A stretch of DNA of 45,117 nucleotides from Rhodothermales bacterium (GCA_022821845.1 JAJECT010000006.1:1-45117), one strand, 5' to 3'; numbered from the stretch's first letter, positions 15,168 to 25,833 are shown. Program-made: numbers and translations. Notes: generated by a model from the sequence alone, not told the origin.

Positions 15168-17456
15168 TCAGAAATCGAAGGTGAGCGAAAGGTTCGGAAG
15201 CGGCACGGGAATCTGCGGAATTTCGGTGCGTTCGACGCCCGGCTCCCCGTCGAAATCGAAGAAATAAAACCAGATATTGCGCCGGTTGTATGCGTTGAGC
15301 ACCTGCGCCTGGAGTTCGAAATCCGCCCCGAACAGTCTGGTGCGCCAGGAAACGCCGACGTCCAGCCGGTGGTAGGCGGGCAGACGGCGATTGTTGTATT
15401 CCGTGACCAGCACATTGGACCAGTCCGAATCGAACGGCGAATTAACGAGCCGGTATTGGCCTAAAGGTTCGGTGTAGGCCTGCCCGGTCGCATAGACCCA
15501 GACGGCGCTGGCCCGCCAGGCAGGCGATAGTTCCACGTTGGCCACGGCTTTGACGTCCAGCGTCCGGTCGTATTTGGGCGGATAGAACCGGGAATCGTTG
15601 ACGATGGGAAACCGGCGCTCGGTCCGGCTCAGCGTACCCGCCACAAATCCGCTCACGCGGCCCTCGGCGCGCTGCACCGTCGTTTCAAAGCCATAGGCGC
15701 GGCCGTCCCCGATCCGAAACAACTCGTCGTAGTCCAGCCCCCCGACGTCCTGTATGAACGGATCCCATTCGAAGAGATTCTCCATCGTGCGGTAATAGGC
15801 CTCCACATCCAGATTGAAGCCGAGCGGCGAGGCGTGCTTCATGCCGACGACGGCCTGGTTGCCGTACGAAGGACGCACCCCCTCTCCGGTGGTCAGCCAG
15901 GTGTCGAATCCCGAAAAAATCTCGCTGGTTATGAGCGTAAGGAACTGGTAGTACCGCCCGTAGGCAGCCTGAAGCCGCAACGCCGGGGTCGGTTCGTACT
16001 CGAACGACAAGCGGGGCGACGCCCGGAAAAACCCGCCCTCCTCGAAATAATTGCCCCGCACGCCGCCTTCAATGGTCACGCGGGGCGCCGGGCGCCAACG
16101 GGTCTGGGCGTACGCCGAGGCGTACACGCTCCGGGTAAGCCAGTCTATCGCCGTTTCCTCGTTGAAATCCGTGCGAAAACGCAAGGACATAAATCCTGAC
16201 CAGAAGCCGGCCTTCGCCGACATATTCCCGCCCGGAATGTATTCGAAATCGCCCTTGACGGAAAGGTCGTCCACCGTATTTTCGTTCTCTATGGGCGTAG
16301 CCGCCAGGTTAATCACGGGCCTGCTGAAATACTGCGATCCCGTGAACGTAAAGTTGGAAAAGAGCTCCTGCGAAAAGAGATGGGTCCAGTTCACGCTCAA
16401 CGTCCTGTTGCCGTACCGGATATTCGCAAGCGCGTCCTCCACGATTTCGATGTCGAGTACATCTTGCCCGGCGTAGAACGCAAGCGAAACGAAGTCCCTG
16501 TTCGACACATCGAAATTGAACTTTCCATTCACGTCCAGAAAGTAAAATGCGTCCGGAATGCCCTCCGTGTCGGCCTCGCGCAAAAAGTACAATATCGGCT
16601 CGACGGTGGACCGCCGCATCGCCAGCATATAGGAACCCCGGCTCCACGGCCCCTCGACGATCGCCCGCGAAGAAAGCAGGCCAAGGCTGAGGCTGGCGTC
16701 GAATTCCCGGCGGTTGCCGTCCCGGTTGTAGATATCGAGCACCGACCCCAAGCGGCCCCCGTACTCGGCGGGAAATCCGCCCTTGTAGAGCCGCACGTCC
16801 TTGATGGCGTCCGGATTGAACGTAGAAAACACGCCGAAGAAATGGGACGGGTTGTAGATGGTGGTGCGGTCCAGCAAAATAAGCGTCTGGTCCGGCCCGC
16901 CGCCCCGGATGTACAGGCCGCTCGAATAATCCGAAGACGCCTTCACGCCGGGCAACAGTTGCAGGGACCGGAATACGTCCGGCTGCAAGAGCGCCGGAAG
17001 CGACTTGATGAGTTGCGTCTGAAGTTGCTGAACGCCGACCTTCCGGGCCTCGTACAGTTCCTCCCGCTCCCCGGTGACCGTGATTTCCTCGATGTCTTGC
17101 TCTTCCGGAAGCAGTTCGATATCCAGCCTGCGCTGCTCGCCCGGCGCCAGTTCGACTTCCACGCGTTCCGTACGATAGCCGATGTAGGACACGACAATGG
17201 CGCGGGCGCCGGGCGGAATGCCCGTCACCGCGTAGTATCCCGAATTGTTCGTGGCTGCGCCGATCAGGGTATCCTCCACCCGCACATTCGCCAGGAGCAG
17301 GGTTTCCCCGGAGGTACTGTCGCGGACATAACCGCTGAGCGAGGCGGTTTCTCGCGAGGCGTCCTGGGCAAATGCCGCGCCTGCAATCGCTACGAACAGG
17401 AACGCCGACAGGAGACAGCAGGCAATACGCATCGACAAGAGCCGCCCAAACGGCAT
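15168..17456 (-). CDS. TonB-dependent receptor with carboxypeptidase-regulatory-like domain
   Basis: An outer-membrane receptor of about 762 residues. A signal peptide (MRIACCLLSAFLFVAIAGAAFAQ) is followed by a carboxypeptidase-D-regulatory-like domain ('LSGYVRDSTSGETLLLANVRVED...GYYAVTGIPPGARAIVVSYIGY'), a plug domain ('LPALLQPDVFRSLQLLPGVKASSDYSSGLYIRGG...VFSTFNPDAIKDVRLYKGGFPAEYGGRLGSVLDI') and a beta-barrel ending in an aromatic residue (LTFDF). This architecture is typical of Bacteroidota-type TonB receptors for sugars, peptides or siderophores. The start is uncertain: ATG at 17456 or at 17432, neither with a Shine-Dalgarno; an ATG at 17588 would add 44 residues with no signal-peptide character. 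It is coupled to the DUF4249 gene. Confidence 0.88.
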   Translation of the reverse strand: MPFGRLLSMRIACCLLSAFLFVAIAGAAFAQDASRETASLSGYVRDSTSGETLLLANVRVEDTLIGAATNNSGYYAVTGIPPGARAIVVSYIGYRTERVEVELAPGEQRRLDIELLPEEQDIEEITVTGEREELYEARKVGVQQLQTQLIKSLPALLQPDVFRSLQLLPGVKASSDYSSGLYIRGGGPDQTLILLDRTTIYNPSHFFGVFSTFNPDAIKDVRLYKGGFPAEYGGRLGSVLDIYNRDGNRREFDASLSLGLLSSRAIVEGPWSRGSYMLAMRRSTVEPILYFLREADTEGIPDAFYFLDVNGKFNFDVSNRDFVSLAFYAGQDVLDIEIVEDALANIRYGNRTLSVNWTHLFSQELFSNFTFTGSQYFSRPVINLAATPIENENTVDDLSVKGDFEYIPGGNMSAKAGFWSGFMSLRFRTDFNEETAIDWLTRSVYASAYAQTRWRPAPRVTIEGGVRGNYFEEGGFFRASPRLSFEYEPTPALRLQAAYGRYYQFLTLITSEIFSGFDTWLTTGEGVRPSYGNQAVVGMKHASPLGFNLDVEAYYRTMENLFEWDPFIQDVGGLDYDELFRIGDGRAYGFETTVQRAEGRVSGFVAGTLSRTERRFPIVNDSRFYPPKYDRTLDVKAVANVELSPAWRASAVWVYATGQAYTEPLGQYRLVNSPFDSDWSNVLVTEYNNRRLPAYHRLDVGVSWRTRLFGADFELQAQVLNAYNRRNIWFYFFDFDGEPGVERTEIPQIPVPLPNLSLTFDF

Positions 17457-17635
17457 GAGGGGAAGGTACAGACCCTTTATTTTCGCCCGGCGGCGGAAAA
17501 GGTTCCGGGGGATTGAGGCGGCGGGTGGCGGCAAAGGCCGTTGCACCAGAGAAAGATATTGTGAATTTCGACGGGTTGATGGTGACAAAACAAGGTCCCG
17601 ATGTCATGCCCTGATTCCCGCCAGAATTCGTCCGG

Positions 17636-18511
17636 TCAAAGCCGAATCATCTCTGCCTTATACAATTGCGGAACAAGCGCAACATGCTGTTTAATACATC
17701 CCGGAAGCAAGAACATACGAGGATCACGACTAAAATCAAACAGTCGATACAGTGCATATTGCGAATCTCTTGTCTCCGAAAAAGCAACTTCGTTCTGCGT
17801 AATTAAAAAGGGTTGATACATACCGCTATTGGTGGTTTTAACCTCGATAAAAAGTTCATTATCGGTTGGACCGTCAAACGAGCGTATGTCATACCCTGCG
17901 CCATCGCCACGCTCCTTGCTTGTCCATTCTACCGCAGAAATTAAATCGGCGCGCCCCAAACGTTTTAGGCGAAACTTCTCATATTCCAATATAAATTTTT
18001 CTCCTTGTTCGCCGAGTTGCCTGTTACGCGCTTCTCGCGCGGCGTAGTCAATACGGCGTGGTCTGGCAGTATATTCTGAAGCAGGCTCCGATATGATTTC
18101 TTTACTTGGATATATAATTTTTTTTTCTGGAGGCTCAACAAGAACCTCTTCAAAAGATGACTCGTCAAATAATTTTCCCCTTTCTTGATTCAGTTTATTC
18201 TCTTGGTTAATCAGATTATTCCCTTCTGCGACCAGGCTGTCTACTACTACTTTCCGTAACAGTCTTTGATAATTTTTTGCAGGGCGATAACCTCGAATAT
18301 AAATATAGCCTTCTTCCAATAATATCGCAGATATATTTTGATGTTTAAATTCTATAGATTTTTTAGACCTGTTTTGCAACTGCTTTTGCAGAACTCGACG
18401 ATGCTGTGATTTATTGAATGATTCGCCACGACATTCTTGCGACAACATATCGATATAGTCGGCAACGATTGCTTCGCATTCCGCCCTGCTCCATGGATCG
18501 CTTCTGGACAT
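17636..18511 (-). CDS. DUF3883 restriction-like protein with N-terminal winged-helix-like domain
   Basis: A 291-residue protein. Residues about 7-85 ('WSRAECEAIVADYIDMLSQE', 'FKHQNISAILLEEGYIYIRGYRPAKNYQ') form a domain often placed before nuclease domains in HNH and DUF3883 proteins. Residues about 160-285 are DUF3883: 'LGEQGEKFILEYE', 'GAGYDIRSFD' and 'LFIEVKTTNSG', giving the D...ExK layout of a PD-(D/E)xK nuclease-like fold. The gene is visibly richer in A/T than the TonB receptor and gyrA genes on either side, with homopolymer tracts near 18118 and 18360, so it was probably acquired by transfer. It has no obvious partner; a solitary modification-dependent or restriction-like role is inferred. 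Confidence 0.8.
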   Translation of the reverse strand: MSRSDPWSRAECEAIVADYIDMLSQECRGESFNKSQHRRVLQKQLQNRSKKSIEFKHQNISAILLEEGYIYIRGYRPAKNYQRLLRKVVVDSLVAEGNNLINQENKLNQERGKLFDESSFEEVLVEPPEKKIIYPSKEIISEPASEYTARPRRIDYAAREARNRQLGEQGEKFILEYEKFRLKRLGRADLISAVEWTSKERGDGAGYDIRSFDGPTDNELFIEVKTTNSGMYQPFLITQNEVAFSETRDSQYALYRLFDFSRDPRMFLLPGCIKQHVALVPQLYKAEMIRL

Positions 18512-18912
18512 AAGAAATAGATTTTACCGGGAATGTAAAGGCGTTAATGCAAGAATGCAAGGAGCACAGCGACAGGGCTTGTGCGTATTGGACAAAATGC
18601 CCTGCATGGCGCCTGCTTTCCCTAAATGATACGCCACCCGATGCTTTCTGTCAAGCAAAATCCGACCGGATTAGGCCTTGGCGGGGGCTTGCATTGTTGC
18701 TCCGGCAGCGTCCTCAGCCCCCTCTCCCCCACCCCCTTCACCAAATTTTCCCGTAATTCTTTGCCTTTTAACGACTTGCGGACGCGCTGAAAAATCCCGA
18801 AACGTTGCGTGGAAGCGGAAAATTCCGTACTTTGTCAGGATATGGCCTTTTTCGGAGACCCTCCGGCGGGGCCGCACCATTTTCAGGCGTTTTCAATCCT
18901 TACGCAAGCTGC
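18512..18912. other. Intergenic region between the DUF3883 gene and gyrA
   Basis: No gene is recognisable in these 401 bases, and no tRNA cloverleaf is visible. The left edge is AT-rich and contains the promoter region of the divergent DUF3883 gene. The centre is C-rich without repeats. The right part holds the probable gyrA promoter. Confidence 0.5.
18805..18834 (+). promoter_or_regulatory. Possible Bacteroidota-type promoter of gyrA
   Basis: TTG (18805-18807) and TACTTTG (18828-18834) are separated by 20 bases, close to the FCB housekeeping consensus of TTTG and TAnnTTTG, with one base fewer in the -7 box. They lie about 80 bases upstream of the gyrA ATG. Position and similarity are suggestive only. 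Confidence 0.35.
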
Positions 18913-21498
18913 ATGGAACCGAACGATTCGCGGATCATCCCGATCAACATCGAGGAGGAAATGAAGTCTTCCTACATCGATTATTCGATGTCGGTGATTG
19001 TAAGCCGGGCGTTGCCGGACATCCGCGACGGGTTGAAGCCCGTGCATCGGCGCGTACTGTACGGCATGAGCGACCTGGGCCTGACCGCCGGCGCCGGTTA
19101 CAAGAAGAGCGCGCGCGTGGTCGGGGAAGTGCTTGGGAAGTACCACCCGCACGGAGACGGCTCGGTGTACGACACCATGGTGCGCATGGCCCAGGGGTTC
19201 TCCATGCGCTCCCCGCTGGTGGACGGACAAGGGAATTTCGGGTCGATCGACGGGGACGCCGCCGCCGCCATGCGGTACACGGAGGCCCGCATGACGCGCA
19301 TCGCAGAGGAAATGCTGCGCGACATCCAGAAAGAAACCGTCGATTTTCAGGAGAATTTCGATGGATCGCTCGAAGAACCTTCCATCCTTCCGGCGGCGAT
19401 CCCCAACCTGCTCCTGAACGGCTCGGACGGCATCGCCGTGGGCATGGCCACGAAAATCCCGCCGCACAACCTGAAGGAAACGATCGACGCCGTCATCGCC
19501 TGGATCGACAACCCCGGTATCGACGTCGAGGGCCTGATGAAACACCTGCCGGCGCCCGACTTCCCCACGGGAGGCATTATCTATGGCTACGCCGGCGTCA
19601 AGGAGGCGTACGAGACGGGCCGCGGGCGCATTGTGATGCGCGCCCGGATGCGCGAGGAAGAAATCCGGGCGGGGCGCACCGCGCTCGTCATTACGGAAAT
19701 CCCCTATCAGGTCAACAAGAGTTCGCTGCTCGAAAAAATCGCGCACCACGTCAAGGAAAAGCGCATCGAGGGCATCAGCGACCTGCGCGACGAATCCGAC
19801 CGGGACGGCCTGCGCATCGTCGTCGAGATAAAGAACGACGCCATGCCGCTGGTGGTGCAGAACCAGTTGTACAAATACACGCAGTGCCAGCAGTCCTTTG
19901 GCGTGAATATGGTGGCGCTGGTGAACGGCCGCCCGAAAACCATCACGCTGCAAGACGCCGTCCGCCACTATGTGGAGCACCGGCACGAAATCGTGGAGCG
20001 GCGCACCCGGTTCGATCTCAGCAAGGCGCAGGAACGGGCGCACATCCTCGAAGGCCTGACCATCGCGCTGGACCACCTCGATCAGGTCATTACGATCATT
20101 CGTCATTCGGACGACGCCGACGCGGCCCGCGACAACCTCATGCGCGGCGTCTACCCCGAGCAATTGACGACGGCGCAACTCGAACGCCTGGGCCTGCCCC
20201 CGGCGGACGGCGCCATGTTTTCGCTTACGCAAGCCCAGGCCGACGCCATTCTTGCGCTGCGGCTGAGCCGGCTGACAGGCCTCGAACGGCAAAAAATCGA
20301 ACGGGAGTACCGGGAAGTCCTCGAGGAAATAACCCGCCTCGAAACCATCCTCGCCGAACGCGCGCGGCGGATGCAGATCATCAAGGACGAATTGCTCGAT
20401 ATCCGGGCGAAATACGCCGACGAGCGCCGCACGGAAATAGACTATATGGGCGGGGGCGATTTCGAGATGGAGGACATGATCGAAGACGAACAGGTCGTGG
20501 TCACCATTTCGCACCAGGCGCTGATCAAACGGACTTCCCTCGCCGAATACCGCCAGCAGGGACGGGGCGGCGTCGGCATGAAGGGGACCGGAAAGCGGGA
20601 AGAGGACTATGTGGAGCACATGTTCGTCTCGTCCACGCACGACTATCTGCTGTATTTCACCGATCACGGCCAGTGCTACGCGCTGCGCGTCTACGAAATA
20701 CCGGAAGGATCGCGCACGGCGAGAGGAAGGTCTATCCGCAACCTGATACAGATCGACCACGAGGACCGGGTGCGGGCCGTCCTTGCGGTGTCGAAAGCGG
20801 AATTCGAGGACGAGGCGTTCCGCAAAACGCATTACGTCATAATGGCCACCCGCAAGGGACTGGTCAAGAAAACGGCGCTGGAAGCATTCAGGCGCCCCTT
20901 GCGGTCGGGCATCATCGCGATATCCATCGTGGAAGGAGACGAGCTGATTGAGGCGCGGCTGACGAACGGGAACGCCGATGTGTTTCTGGCCTCGTCGGGC
21001 GGCAAAGCCATCCGCTTCGACGAACAGGAAGCGCGGGCCATGGGACGCGACACGCGCGGCGTACGGGGCATTGCGCTGCGCGAGGGAGAGCATGCGATCG
21101 GGATGGTTGCGACGGAAAACGGGGAGCGCGAAATTCTCGCCATCAGCGCGAACGGCTTCGGAAAACGCAGCCGCATGGAGGATTACTCGCCCCAGGGACG
21201 AGGCGGCATGGGCCGCATCACGCTCAAAACGACGGAGCGGGTGGGACCGCTTGTAACCATTCGGGACGTGGCGAGCGACGACGACCTGATGATCATTACC
21301 CAGAACGGCTTGATGATTCGCATGAACGTAGGCGACATTTCGGTGCAGGGCCGGAATACGCAGGGCGTCCGCCTCATTAACCTGAAGGAAGGAGACGCTA
21401 TCGCCGACGTAACCCGCCTTATGGTGGACGAAAACGAGAAGGAAGAAACGGAGGACGACGCGTCTACAAGCCCATCCGGCGCAACACCCCATCTATAA
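18913..21498 (+). CDS. gyrA: DNA gyrase subunit A
   Basis: An 861-residue gyrase A subunit, which cuts and rejoins DNA to introduce negative supercoils with GyrB. The breakage-reunion domain begins '[31 protein letters not shown]'. The catalytic tyrosine is Y122 in '[10 protein letters not shown]', with numbering equal to E. coli. The C-terminal domain has a GyrA box (QGRGGVG, about residue 548), which separates it from ParC/GrlA, and six-blade repeats such as 'ARGRSIRNL', '[13 protein letters not shown]' and '[13 protein letters not shown]'. In the quinolone region the sequence is [10 protein letters not shown]: residue 83 is Gly, not Ser, and D87 is kept. The ATG at 18913 fits the family start; a longer frame from 18805 was rejected. 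Its 3' end overlaps the convergent aminotransferase gene by 35 bases. Confidence 0.97.
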   Translation: MEPNDSRIIPINIEEEMKSSYIDYSMSVIVSRALPDIRDGLKPVHRRVLYGMSDLGLTAGAGYKKSARVVGEVLGKYHPHGDGSVYDTMVRMAQGFSMRSPLVDGQGNFGSIDGDAAAAMRYTEARMTRIAEEMLRDIQKETVDFQENFDGSLEEPSILPAAIPNLLLNGSDGIAVGMATKIPPHNLKETIDAVIAWIDNPGIDVEGLMKHLPAPDFPTGGIIYGYAGVKEAYETGRGRIVMRARMREEEIRAGRTALVITEIPYQVNKSSLLEKIAHHVKEKRIEGISDLRDESDRDGLRIVVEIKNDAMPLVVQNQLYKYTQCQQSFGVNMVALVNGRPKTITLQDAVRHYVEHRHEIVERRTRFDLSKAQERAHILEGLTIALDHLDQVITIIRHSDDADAARDNLMRGVYPEQLTTAQLERLGLPPADGAMFSLTQAQADAILALRLSRLTGLERQKIEREYREVLEEITRLETILAERARRMQIIKDELLDIRAKYADERRTEIDYMGGGDFEMEDMIEDEQVVVTISHQALIKRTSLAEYRQQGRGGVGMKGTGKREEDYVEHMFVSSTHDYLLYFTDHGQCYALRVYEIPEGSRTARGRSIRNLIQIDHEDRVRAVLAVSKAEFEDEAFRKTHYVIMATRKGLVKKTALEAFRRPLRSGIIAISIVEGDELIEARLTNGNADVFLASSGGKAIRFDEQEARAMGRDTRGVRGIALREGEHAIGMVATENGEREILAISANGFGKRSRMEDYSPQGRGGMGRITLKTTERVGPLVTIRDVASDDDLMIITQNGLMIRMNVGDISVQGRNTQGVRLINLKEGDAIADVTRLMVDENEKEETEDDASTSPSGATPHL

Positions 21499-22795
21499 GG
21501 TCTATCCCCTCGTCCAGTTCGTCCGGCGAGACGACGAGCGGCGGGCGGAAACGCACGGACGAAACGCCGCAACCCAGGATGACCAGGCCCGCCGCATAGC
21601 ACTGTTCGAGGAACGCGGCGCGGCGTTCCGGGTCGGGCAGATCGAAAGCGCACATAAGGCCGCGCCCCCGCACATTTTCGACGCAGGCGTGCGCGGCGGC
21701 CAGTTCGCGCAGGCGCATAAGCAAATGCGCGCCCCGCTCGCCCGCCTTGCGCACGATACCCTCTTCCTCCATGACTTCAAGTATCCGGTCGAAGCGCACC
21801 ATGTCCGCAAGGTTGCCGCCCCAGGTCGAGTTGATGCGGCCCGGCAACTGAAATACGTGGTCGGGAACCTCGTCCATCTTCGGACCGGCCAGCACGCCGC
21901 ACACCTGGGTCTTTTTCCCGAAGGCGATAATGTCCGGGCGTACGCCCAGCGCCTGGTGCGCCCAGAATCGTCCGGTGACGCCCACGCCGGTCTGCACTTC
22001 GTCGAAAATGAACAGGGCGTCGTGTTCGTGCGCCAGTTCCTTCAGGCGAACGAAAAATTCCGGGCGAAAATGATTGTCCCCTCCTTCCCCCTGAATCGGC
22101 TCCGCGATGACGCAAGCAATGTCGCGTTCGCGCGTCCTGAAATGCGCTTTGGCCTGTTCGAGGGCGGCGGCTTCGGCCCGCTCCACTTCTTCCAGATGCG
22201 CGGCCAGCGGATGCCTGATCTTCGGGTTCGGGATGCGGGGCCAGTCGAAAACAGGGAAATGCCGGGTCTTGTGCGGATCGGTGTTCGTAAGCGAAAGCGT
22301 ATAGCCGGAACGCCCGTGAAACGCCTGCCGAAGATGGAGGACGCGCCCGCCGGTTTCGCTCGGGCGTCCCCGTGCCTGGTTTTTTCGGACCTTCCAGTCG
22401 AACGCCGCCTTCAGGGCATTCTCTACGGCGAGGGCGCCCCCGGAAATAAAGAATGCGTAGGGCAAATAGTCGGGGATCGCCACGCGACCGAAAGTCCGTG
22501 CGAACCGCGCCATATGCCCGGTGGCGATATCGGAGTTGGTGACCTTGTGGAGCGCCGCTTCCAGCAAGCGTTCCCGAAAATCGGCGTGCTCCGCAAGCCC
22601 CGGGTGGTTCATGCCCAGAACGCTGGTGGCGAAAAAACCGAAGAAATCAAGATAGTCCCTGCCGGTCGCCGCGTCGCGAAGATGGACGCCCTGACTGCGG
22701 CGCATGTCCAGCGCCATGGGGTGCATGCCGCGCACCAGCACATGCTCTGACAGCATGCGGCGGACGTCTCCCGGAGATACAGCGTTCGAAGTCAT
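21464..22795 (-). CDS. lat: L-lysine 6-aminotransferase
   Basis: A 443-residue class-III PLP aminotransferase. It moves the epsilon-amino group of lysine to 2-oxoglutarate, giving 2-aminoadipate semialdehyde (1-piperideine-6-carboxylate), the first step of one lysine degradation route. Visible features are '[23 protein letters not shown]' (PLP phosphate site), '[14 protein letters not shown]', the E-P-I-Q-G-E-G-G loop, '[11 protein letters not shown]' (PLP aspartate) and '[12 protein letters not shown]', which holds the Schiff-base lysine and is typical of the lysine 6-aminotransferase subfamily rather than ornithine or GABA enzymes. Its last 35 bases are antisense to the end of gyrA. Lysine synthesis genes occur 6-10 kb away, so the cell both makes and degrades lysine. 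Confidence 0.88.
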   Translation of the reverse strand: MTSNAVSPGDVRRMLSEHVLVRGMHPMALDMRRSQGVHLRDAATGRDYLDFFGFFATSVLGMNHPGLAEHADFRERLLEAALHKVTNSDIATGHMARFARTFGRVAIPDYLPYAFFISGGALAVENALKAAFDWKVRKNQARGRPSETGGRVLHLRQAFHGRSGYTLSLTNTDPHKTRHFPVFDWPRIPNPKIRHPLAAHLEEVERAEAAALEQAKAHFRTRERDIACVIAEPIQGEGGDNHFRPEFFVRLKELAHEHDALFIFDEVQTGVGVTGRFWAHQALGVRPDIIAFGKKTQVCGVLAGPKMDEVPDHVFQLPGRINSTWGGNLADMVRFDRILEVMEEEGIVRKAGERGAHLLMRLRELAAAHACVENVRGRGLMCAFDLPDPERRAAFLEQCYAAGLVILGCGVSSVRFRPPLVVSPDELDEGIDLIDGVLRRMGL

Positions 22796-23030
22796 AAGCG
22801 CCCTTCAAGGTTCAATGTTCATGGATCATGGCGGCATGCGAAGCGTTGCGAAAAAGCCTGTTCCGGCTTCATGGTTTCTTCCCGACATACCATCGCGGCA
22901 AAGGATTCCGGGGGATCCGATCCGCCGCTTATCCGTATTCTGTATCGAATGTTTTTTACGAAGTTTGTTCCGCAAAATCCCTCGCTGGCGTACGCAGTAC
23001 GGCCTTTTTCCGCGTTAGCCTTTTCGCTTT

Positions 23031-24032
23031 ATGTCCCGCCCGTCTTCAGAAAAGCCCCGGCGCCCCGGCGACATCCGGCTCGAACGGGTGAAAAAAGAAC
23101 CCCTCTTCTCTTCGGGCGACGGCGATCCAGGCATGTTCGAACTCCCGGTCGTATCGCAACCGGACGTCGCCAATACCCGGGGGCGGCGCCCGGACTGGCT
23201 TCGCGTCAAACTTCCGTACGGACCCACCTATCGAAACGTAGCCCGCATCATCGAGGAGCACGACCTGCACACGGTCTGCCAGAGCGCGCGGTGTCCCAAT
23301 ATGGGAGAATGCTGGAGCGCAGGTACGGCCACCTTCATGATTCTGGGGAACGTATGCACCCGGTCCTGCGGTTTTTGCGCCGTGATGACCGGGCGGCCGC
23401 CGGAAGGACTGGACTGGGACGAACCGGACCGCGTGGCCGAGGCGGCCCGCCTCATGGAGTTGACCCATGCCGTGGTAACCAGCGTAAACCGCGACGAACG
23501 CAAGGACGGAGGCGCCCCCATCTTCGCGGAAACGATCCGCAAGATCCGCGAAGCGCGCAAAGGCTGCACCGTCGAAGTGCTGATCCCCGATTTCCGGGGG
23601 GATCGGGAGGCGTTGCAGCAGGTAATCGACGCGCGCCCGGACATCATGAACCACAATGTGGAAACGGTCCCGCGCCTCTACCGCCGCGTCCGCCCGCAAG
23701 CCAGCTACAAGCAGTCGCTGGAGGTCCTTCGCCTTTCGAAGGAGGCCGGATTGCGCACGAAAAGCGGCATCATGGTCGGGTTGGGCGAAAAGGAGGCCGA
23801 GGTGCTGGAACTCATGGACGATTTCGTGGCGAACGGCGTGGACGTCATGACCATCGGGCAATACCTGCAACCTGCGCGCATGCACTTGCCCGTCGAGAAG
23901 TTCGTGCATCCGGATACGTTCGCATACTACAAGAGGGTCGGCGAAGCCAAGGGAATCGACCATGTCGAGAGCGGCCCCCTCGTACGGTCGTCCTACCACG
24001 CCGAACGGCACGTAGCGCCCGATCCCGCCTGA
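23031..24032 (+). CDS. lipA: Lipoyl synthase
   Basis: A 333-residue radical-SAM enzyme that inserts two sulfurs into octanoyl groups on the E2 and H proteins of pyruvate and glycine-cleavage complexes. The auxiliary cluster cysteines are C83, C88 and C94 ('[13 protein letters not shown]'). The radical-SAM cluster is C109, C113 and C116 ('[10 protein letters not shown]'). Other family blocks are '[14 protein letters not shown]'-like '[10 protein letters not shown]', '[11 protein letters not shown]', '[21 protein letters not shown]' and the C-terminal '[10 protein letters not shown]' whose serine binds the auxiliary cluster. The N-terminal 50 residues before the core are longer than in many LipA proteins, so an internal start (for example the methionine at about residue 35) is possible. 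Ndk follows 87 bases downstream. Confidence 0.96.
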   Translation: MSRPSSEKPRRPGDIRLERVKKEPLFSSGDGDPGMFELPVVSQPDVANTRGRRPDWLRVKLPYGPTYRNVARIIEEHDLHTVCQSARCPNMGECWSAGTATFMILGNVCTRSCGFCAVMTGRPPEGLDWDEPDRVAEAARLMELTHAVVTSVNRDERKDGGAPIFAETIRKIREARKGCTVEVLIPDFRGDREALQQVIDARPDIMNHNVETVPRLYRRVRPQASYKQSLEVLRLSKEAGLRTKSGIMVGLGEKEAEVLELMDDFVANGVDVMTIGQYLQPARMHLPVEKFVHPDTFAYYKRVGEAKGIDHVESGPLVRSSYHAERHVAPDPA

Positions 24033-24119
24033 AGCAGGCGCACGGGCGGCGCCCCGAGCGTTGCGCCCGGAATTTTCACCCGACTCGTCCTTTTACATAC
24101 CCCTTCGTACAGAATAATT

Positions 24120-24545
24120 ATGGAGCGTACGCTTGCCATTCTGAAACCCGATTGCGTCCGCAAGGCGCTGGTCGGGGAAGTCATTCGCCGCATTCAGGAA
24201 GCCGGATTCGTCCTGCGCGCCTTGCGGATGCAGCGCCTCACCCGAAAGGAAGCCGAAGGGTTTTACGCCGTACACCAGGGACGCCCGTTCTTCGACGAAC
24301 TGACCGCGTTCATGTCGAGCGGACCCTGCGTCCCCATGGTGCTGGAAAAAGAAAACGCCGTGGAAGATTTCCGCGCCTTGATCGGAGCCACCGACCCCGC
24401 GGAGGCGGCGGAGGGCACGATACGGCGCGCTTTTGCGGACGACAAGGGCCAAAACATCGTTCACGGATCTGATTCTGTCGCCAATGCAGCCATCGAAGCC
24501 GCCTATTTTTTCTGCGCGCGCGAACTGGCGCCCGCGAGGGACTGA
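24120..24545 (+). CDS. ndk: Nucleoside diphosphate kinase
   Basis: A 141-residue enzyme that passes the gamma phosphate of ATP to other nucleoside diphosphates via a phosphohistidine. The N-terminus '[14 protein letters not shown]', the segment '[22 protein letters not shown]' and the active site 'QNIVHGSDS' (H115) are all present and the length is normal. It ends four bases before the TTG start of namZ, so the two probably share a transcript. Confidence 0.96.
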   Translation: MERTLAILKPDCVRKALVGEVIRRIQEAGFVLRALRMQRLTRKEAEGFYAVHQGRPFFDELTAFMSSGPCVPMVLEKENAVEDFRALIGATDPAEAAEGTIRRAFADDKGQNIVHGSDSVANAAIEAAYFFCARELAPARD

Positions 24546-24549
24546 CGTC

Positions 24550-25833
24550 TTGCGCCCTGCGCTCCTCGCCGCGCTCCTGTTGTGCTCGGCGTGCAGCCAG
24601 ACCCCCGAACGGCCCGCGGCGGACGCGGCGCCCTGCGAAGCGCTCCCCTGCGTCCCGGTCAAGACAGGCGCTGCGGCGCTTGCGGAGCGCGGGTTCGACC
24701 TGCTCGACGGAAAACGCGTCGGGCTGGTCGTAAACCATACCGCCCGCGTCGATACCGCCCACCTGATAGACCTTGTTTTCGCCGCGCCCAACGTGGAACT
24801 CACGGCGCTCTTCGGCCCCGAACATGGCCTGCGCGGCCTGGCGGACGCGGGCGAAAAAGTCACCGACGGACAGGACGAACGGACGGGCGTCCCCGTGTAC
24901 AGCCTCTACGGGGAAACGCGCAAACCGACCCCGGACATGTTGCGCGGAATCGACGCGCTGGTATTCGACATTCAGGACATCGGGGCGCGGTTCTACACCT
25001 ACATTTCCACGATGGGCCTGGCCATGCAGGCCGCGGCGGAGCAGGGTATCCCCTTCGTGGCGCTGGATCGTCCCAACCCGCTGGGAGGAAACTACGTTTC
25101 GGGCTTTATGCTCGAACCCGAACATGCGTCCTTCGTAGGGCAATACCCCATCCCCATGGCGCACGGCATGACCGTGGGCGAACTGGCCCGCATGATCCGG
25201 GACCATTCCATGATGGAAGGCCTGGAGAACCTGGACCTGCATGTGGTGGAGGTGGAGGGGTGGCGGCGCGATATGCTCTGGCCCCAAACCGGACTTCCCT
25301 GGATTCCGCCCAGCCCCAACATCCCGGATTTCGAAACCGCGCTCGTCTATCCCGGCGCCGTCTTTTTCGAGGCCACGGCAGCCAGCGAAGGGCGAGGCAC
25401 CCGGCAGCCTTTCGTACACGTCGGGGCGCCCTGGCTGGACGGACAGGCGGCGGCCGATTCGCTCAACGCGCGGGGCCTGCCGGGCGTACGGTTCGAAGCC
25501 GCCTCCTTCGCCCCGGCAAGCATACCGGGCATGGCGTCCCGCCCGAAACTGGAGGGACAACCCCTCGAAGGCATTCGCCATGTCCTGACCGACGCGCAAG
25601 CATTCCAGCCGGTAGAAACCGGCATCCATGTGCTCGACGTATTCTGGCGGCAGGCGGCGGCGATGCAGGAGGAATTCGTAAACCGTCCCGCCGCGCTGGC
25701 CCGGCTCGCCGGGACCGGGCGCCTGCTCGACCTGTTGCAAGAGGGCGCGTCGCCGGAAACCATTGCCGCGTCGTGGGAACGCGAAGCGGCGGCCTTCCGC
25801 GAAGCGCGGGCCGCTTCGCTGATCTATCCGTGA
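24550..25833 (+). CDS. namZ: Exo-beta-N-acetylmuramidase (DUF1343, NamZ-like) lipoprotein
   Basis: A 427-residue protein of the DUF1343 family, in which NamZ releases terminal N-acetylmuramic acid from peptidoglycan fragments (GH171). A TTG start at 24550 gives the signal MRPALLAALLLCSACSQ, a lipoprotein-like leader, so it should sit in the periplasm on a membrane. Family blocks are 'KRVGLVVNHTARV', 'LFGPEHGLRG', 'VYSLYGETRKPTPDML', 'DALVFDIQDIGARFYTYISTM', 'VALDRPNPLGG' and 'PSPNIP'. In-frame codons before the TTG lie inside ndk and were rejected. With dacB downstream it suggests a small peptidoglycan turnover group. The TTG start is inferred from the leader. Confidence 0.85.
   Translation: MRPALLAALLLCSACSQTPERPAADAAPCEALPCVPVKTGAAALAERGFDLLDGKRVGLVVNHTARVDTAHLIDLVFAAPNVELTALFGPEHGLRGLADAGEKVTDGQDERTGVPVYSLYGETRKPTPDMLRGIDALVFDIQDIGARFYTYISTMGLAMQAAAEQGIPFVALDRPNPLGGNYVSGFMLEPEHASFVGQYPIPMAHGMTVGELARMIRDHSMMEGLENLDLHVVEVEGWRRDMLWPQTGLPWIPPSPNIPDFETALVYPGAVFFEATAASEGRGTRQPFVHVGAPWLDGQAAADSLNARGLPGVRFEAASFAPASIPGMASRPKLEGQPLEGIRHVLTDAQAFQPVETGIHVLDVFWRQAAAMQEEFVNRPAALARLAGTGRLLDLLQEGASPETIAASWEREAAAFREARAASLIYP

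Noticed and set aside
18883-21492. 869-residue open frame antisense to gyrA
   Set aside because: It is the mirror of the GC-rich gyrA coding pattern, and its translation has no domain; gyrA matches its family over its full length.
18913-21498. Topoisomerase IV subunit A (parC)
   Set aside because: The length of 861 residues and a GyrA box (QGRGGVG) fit gyrase A.
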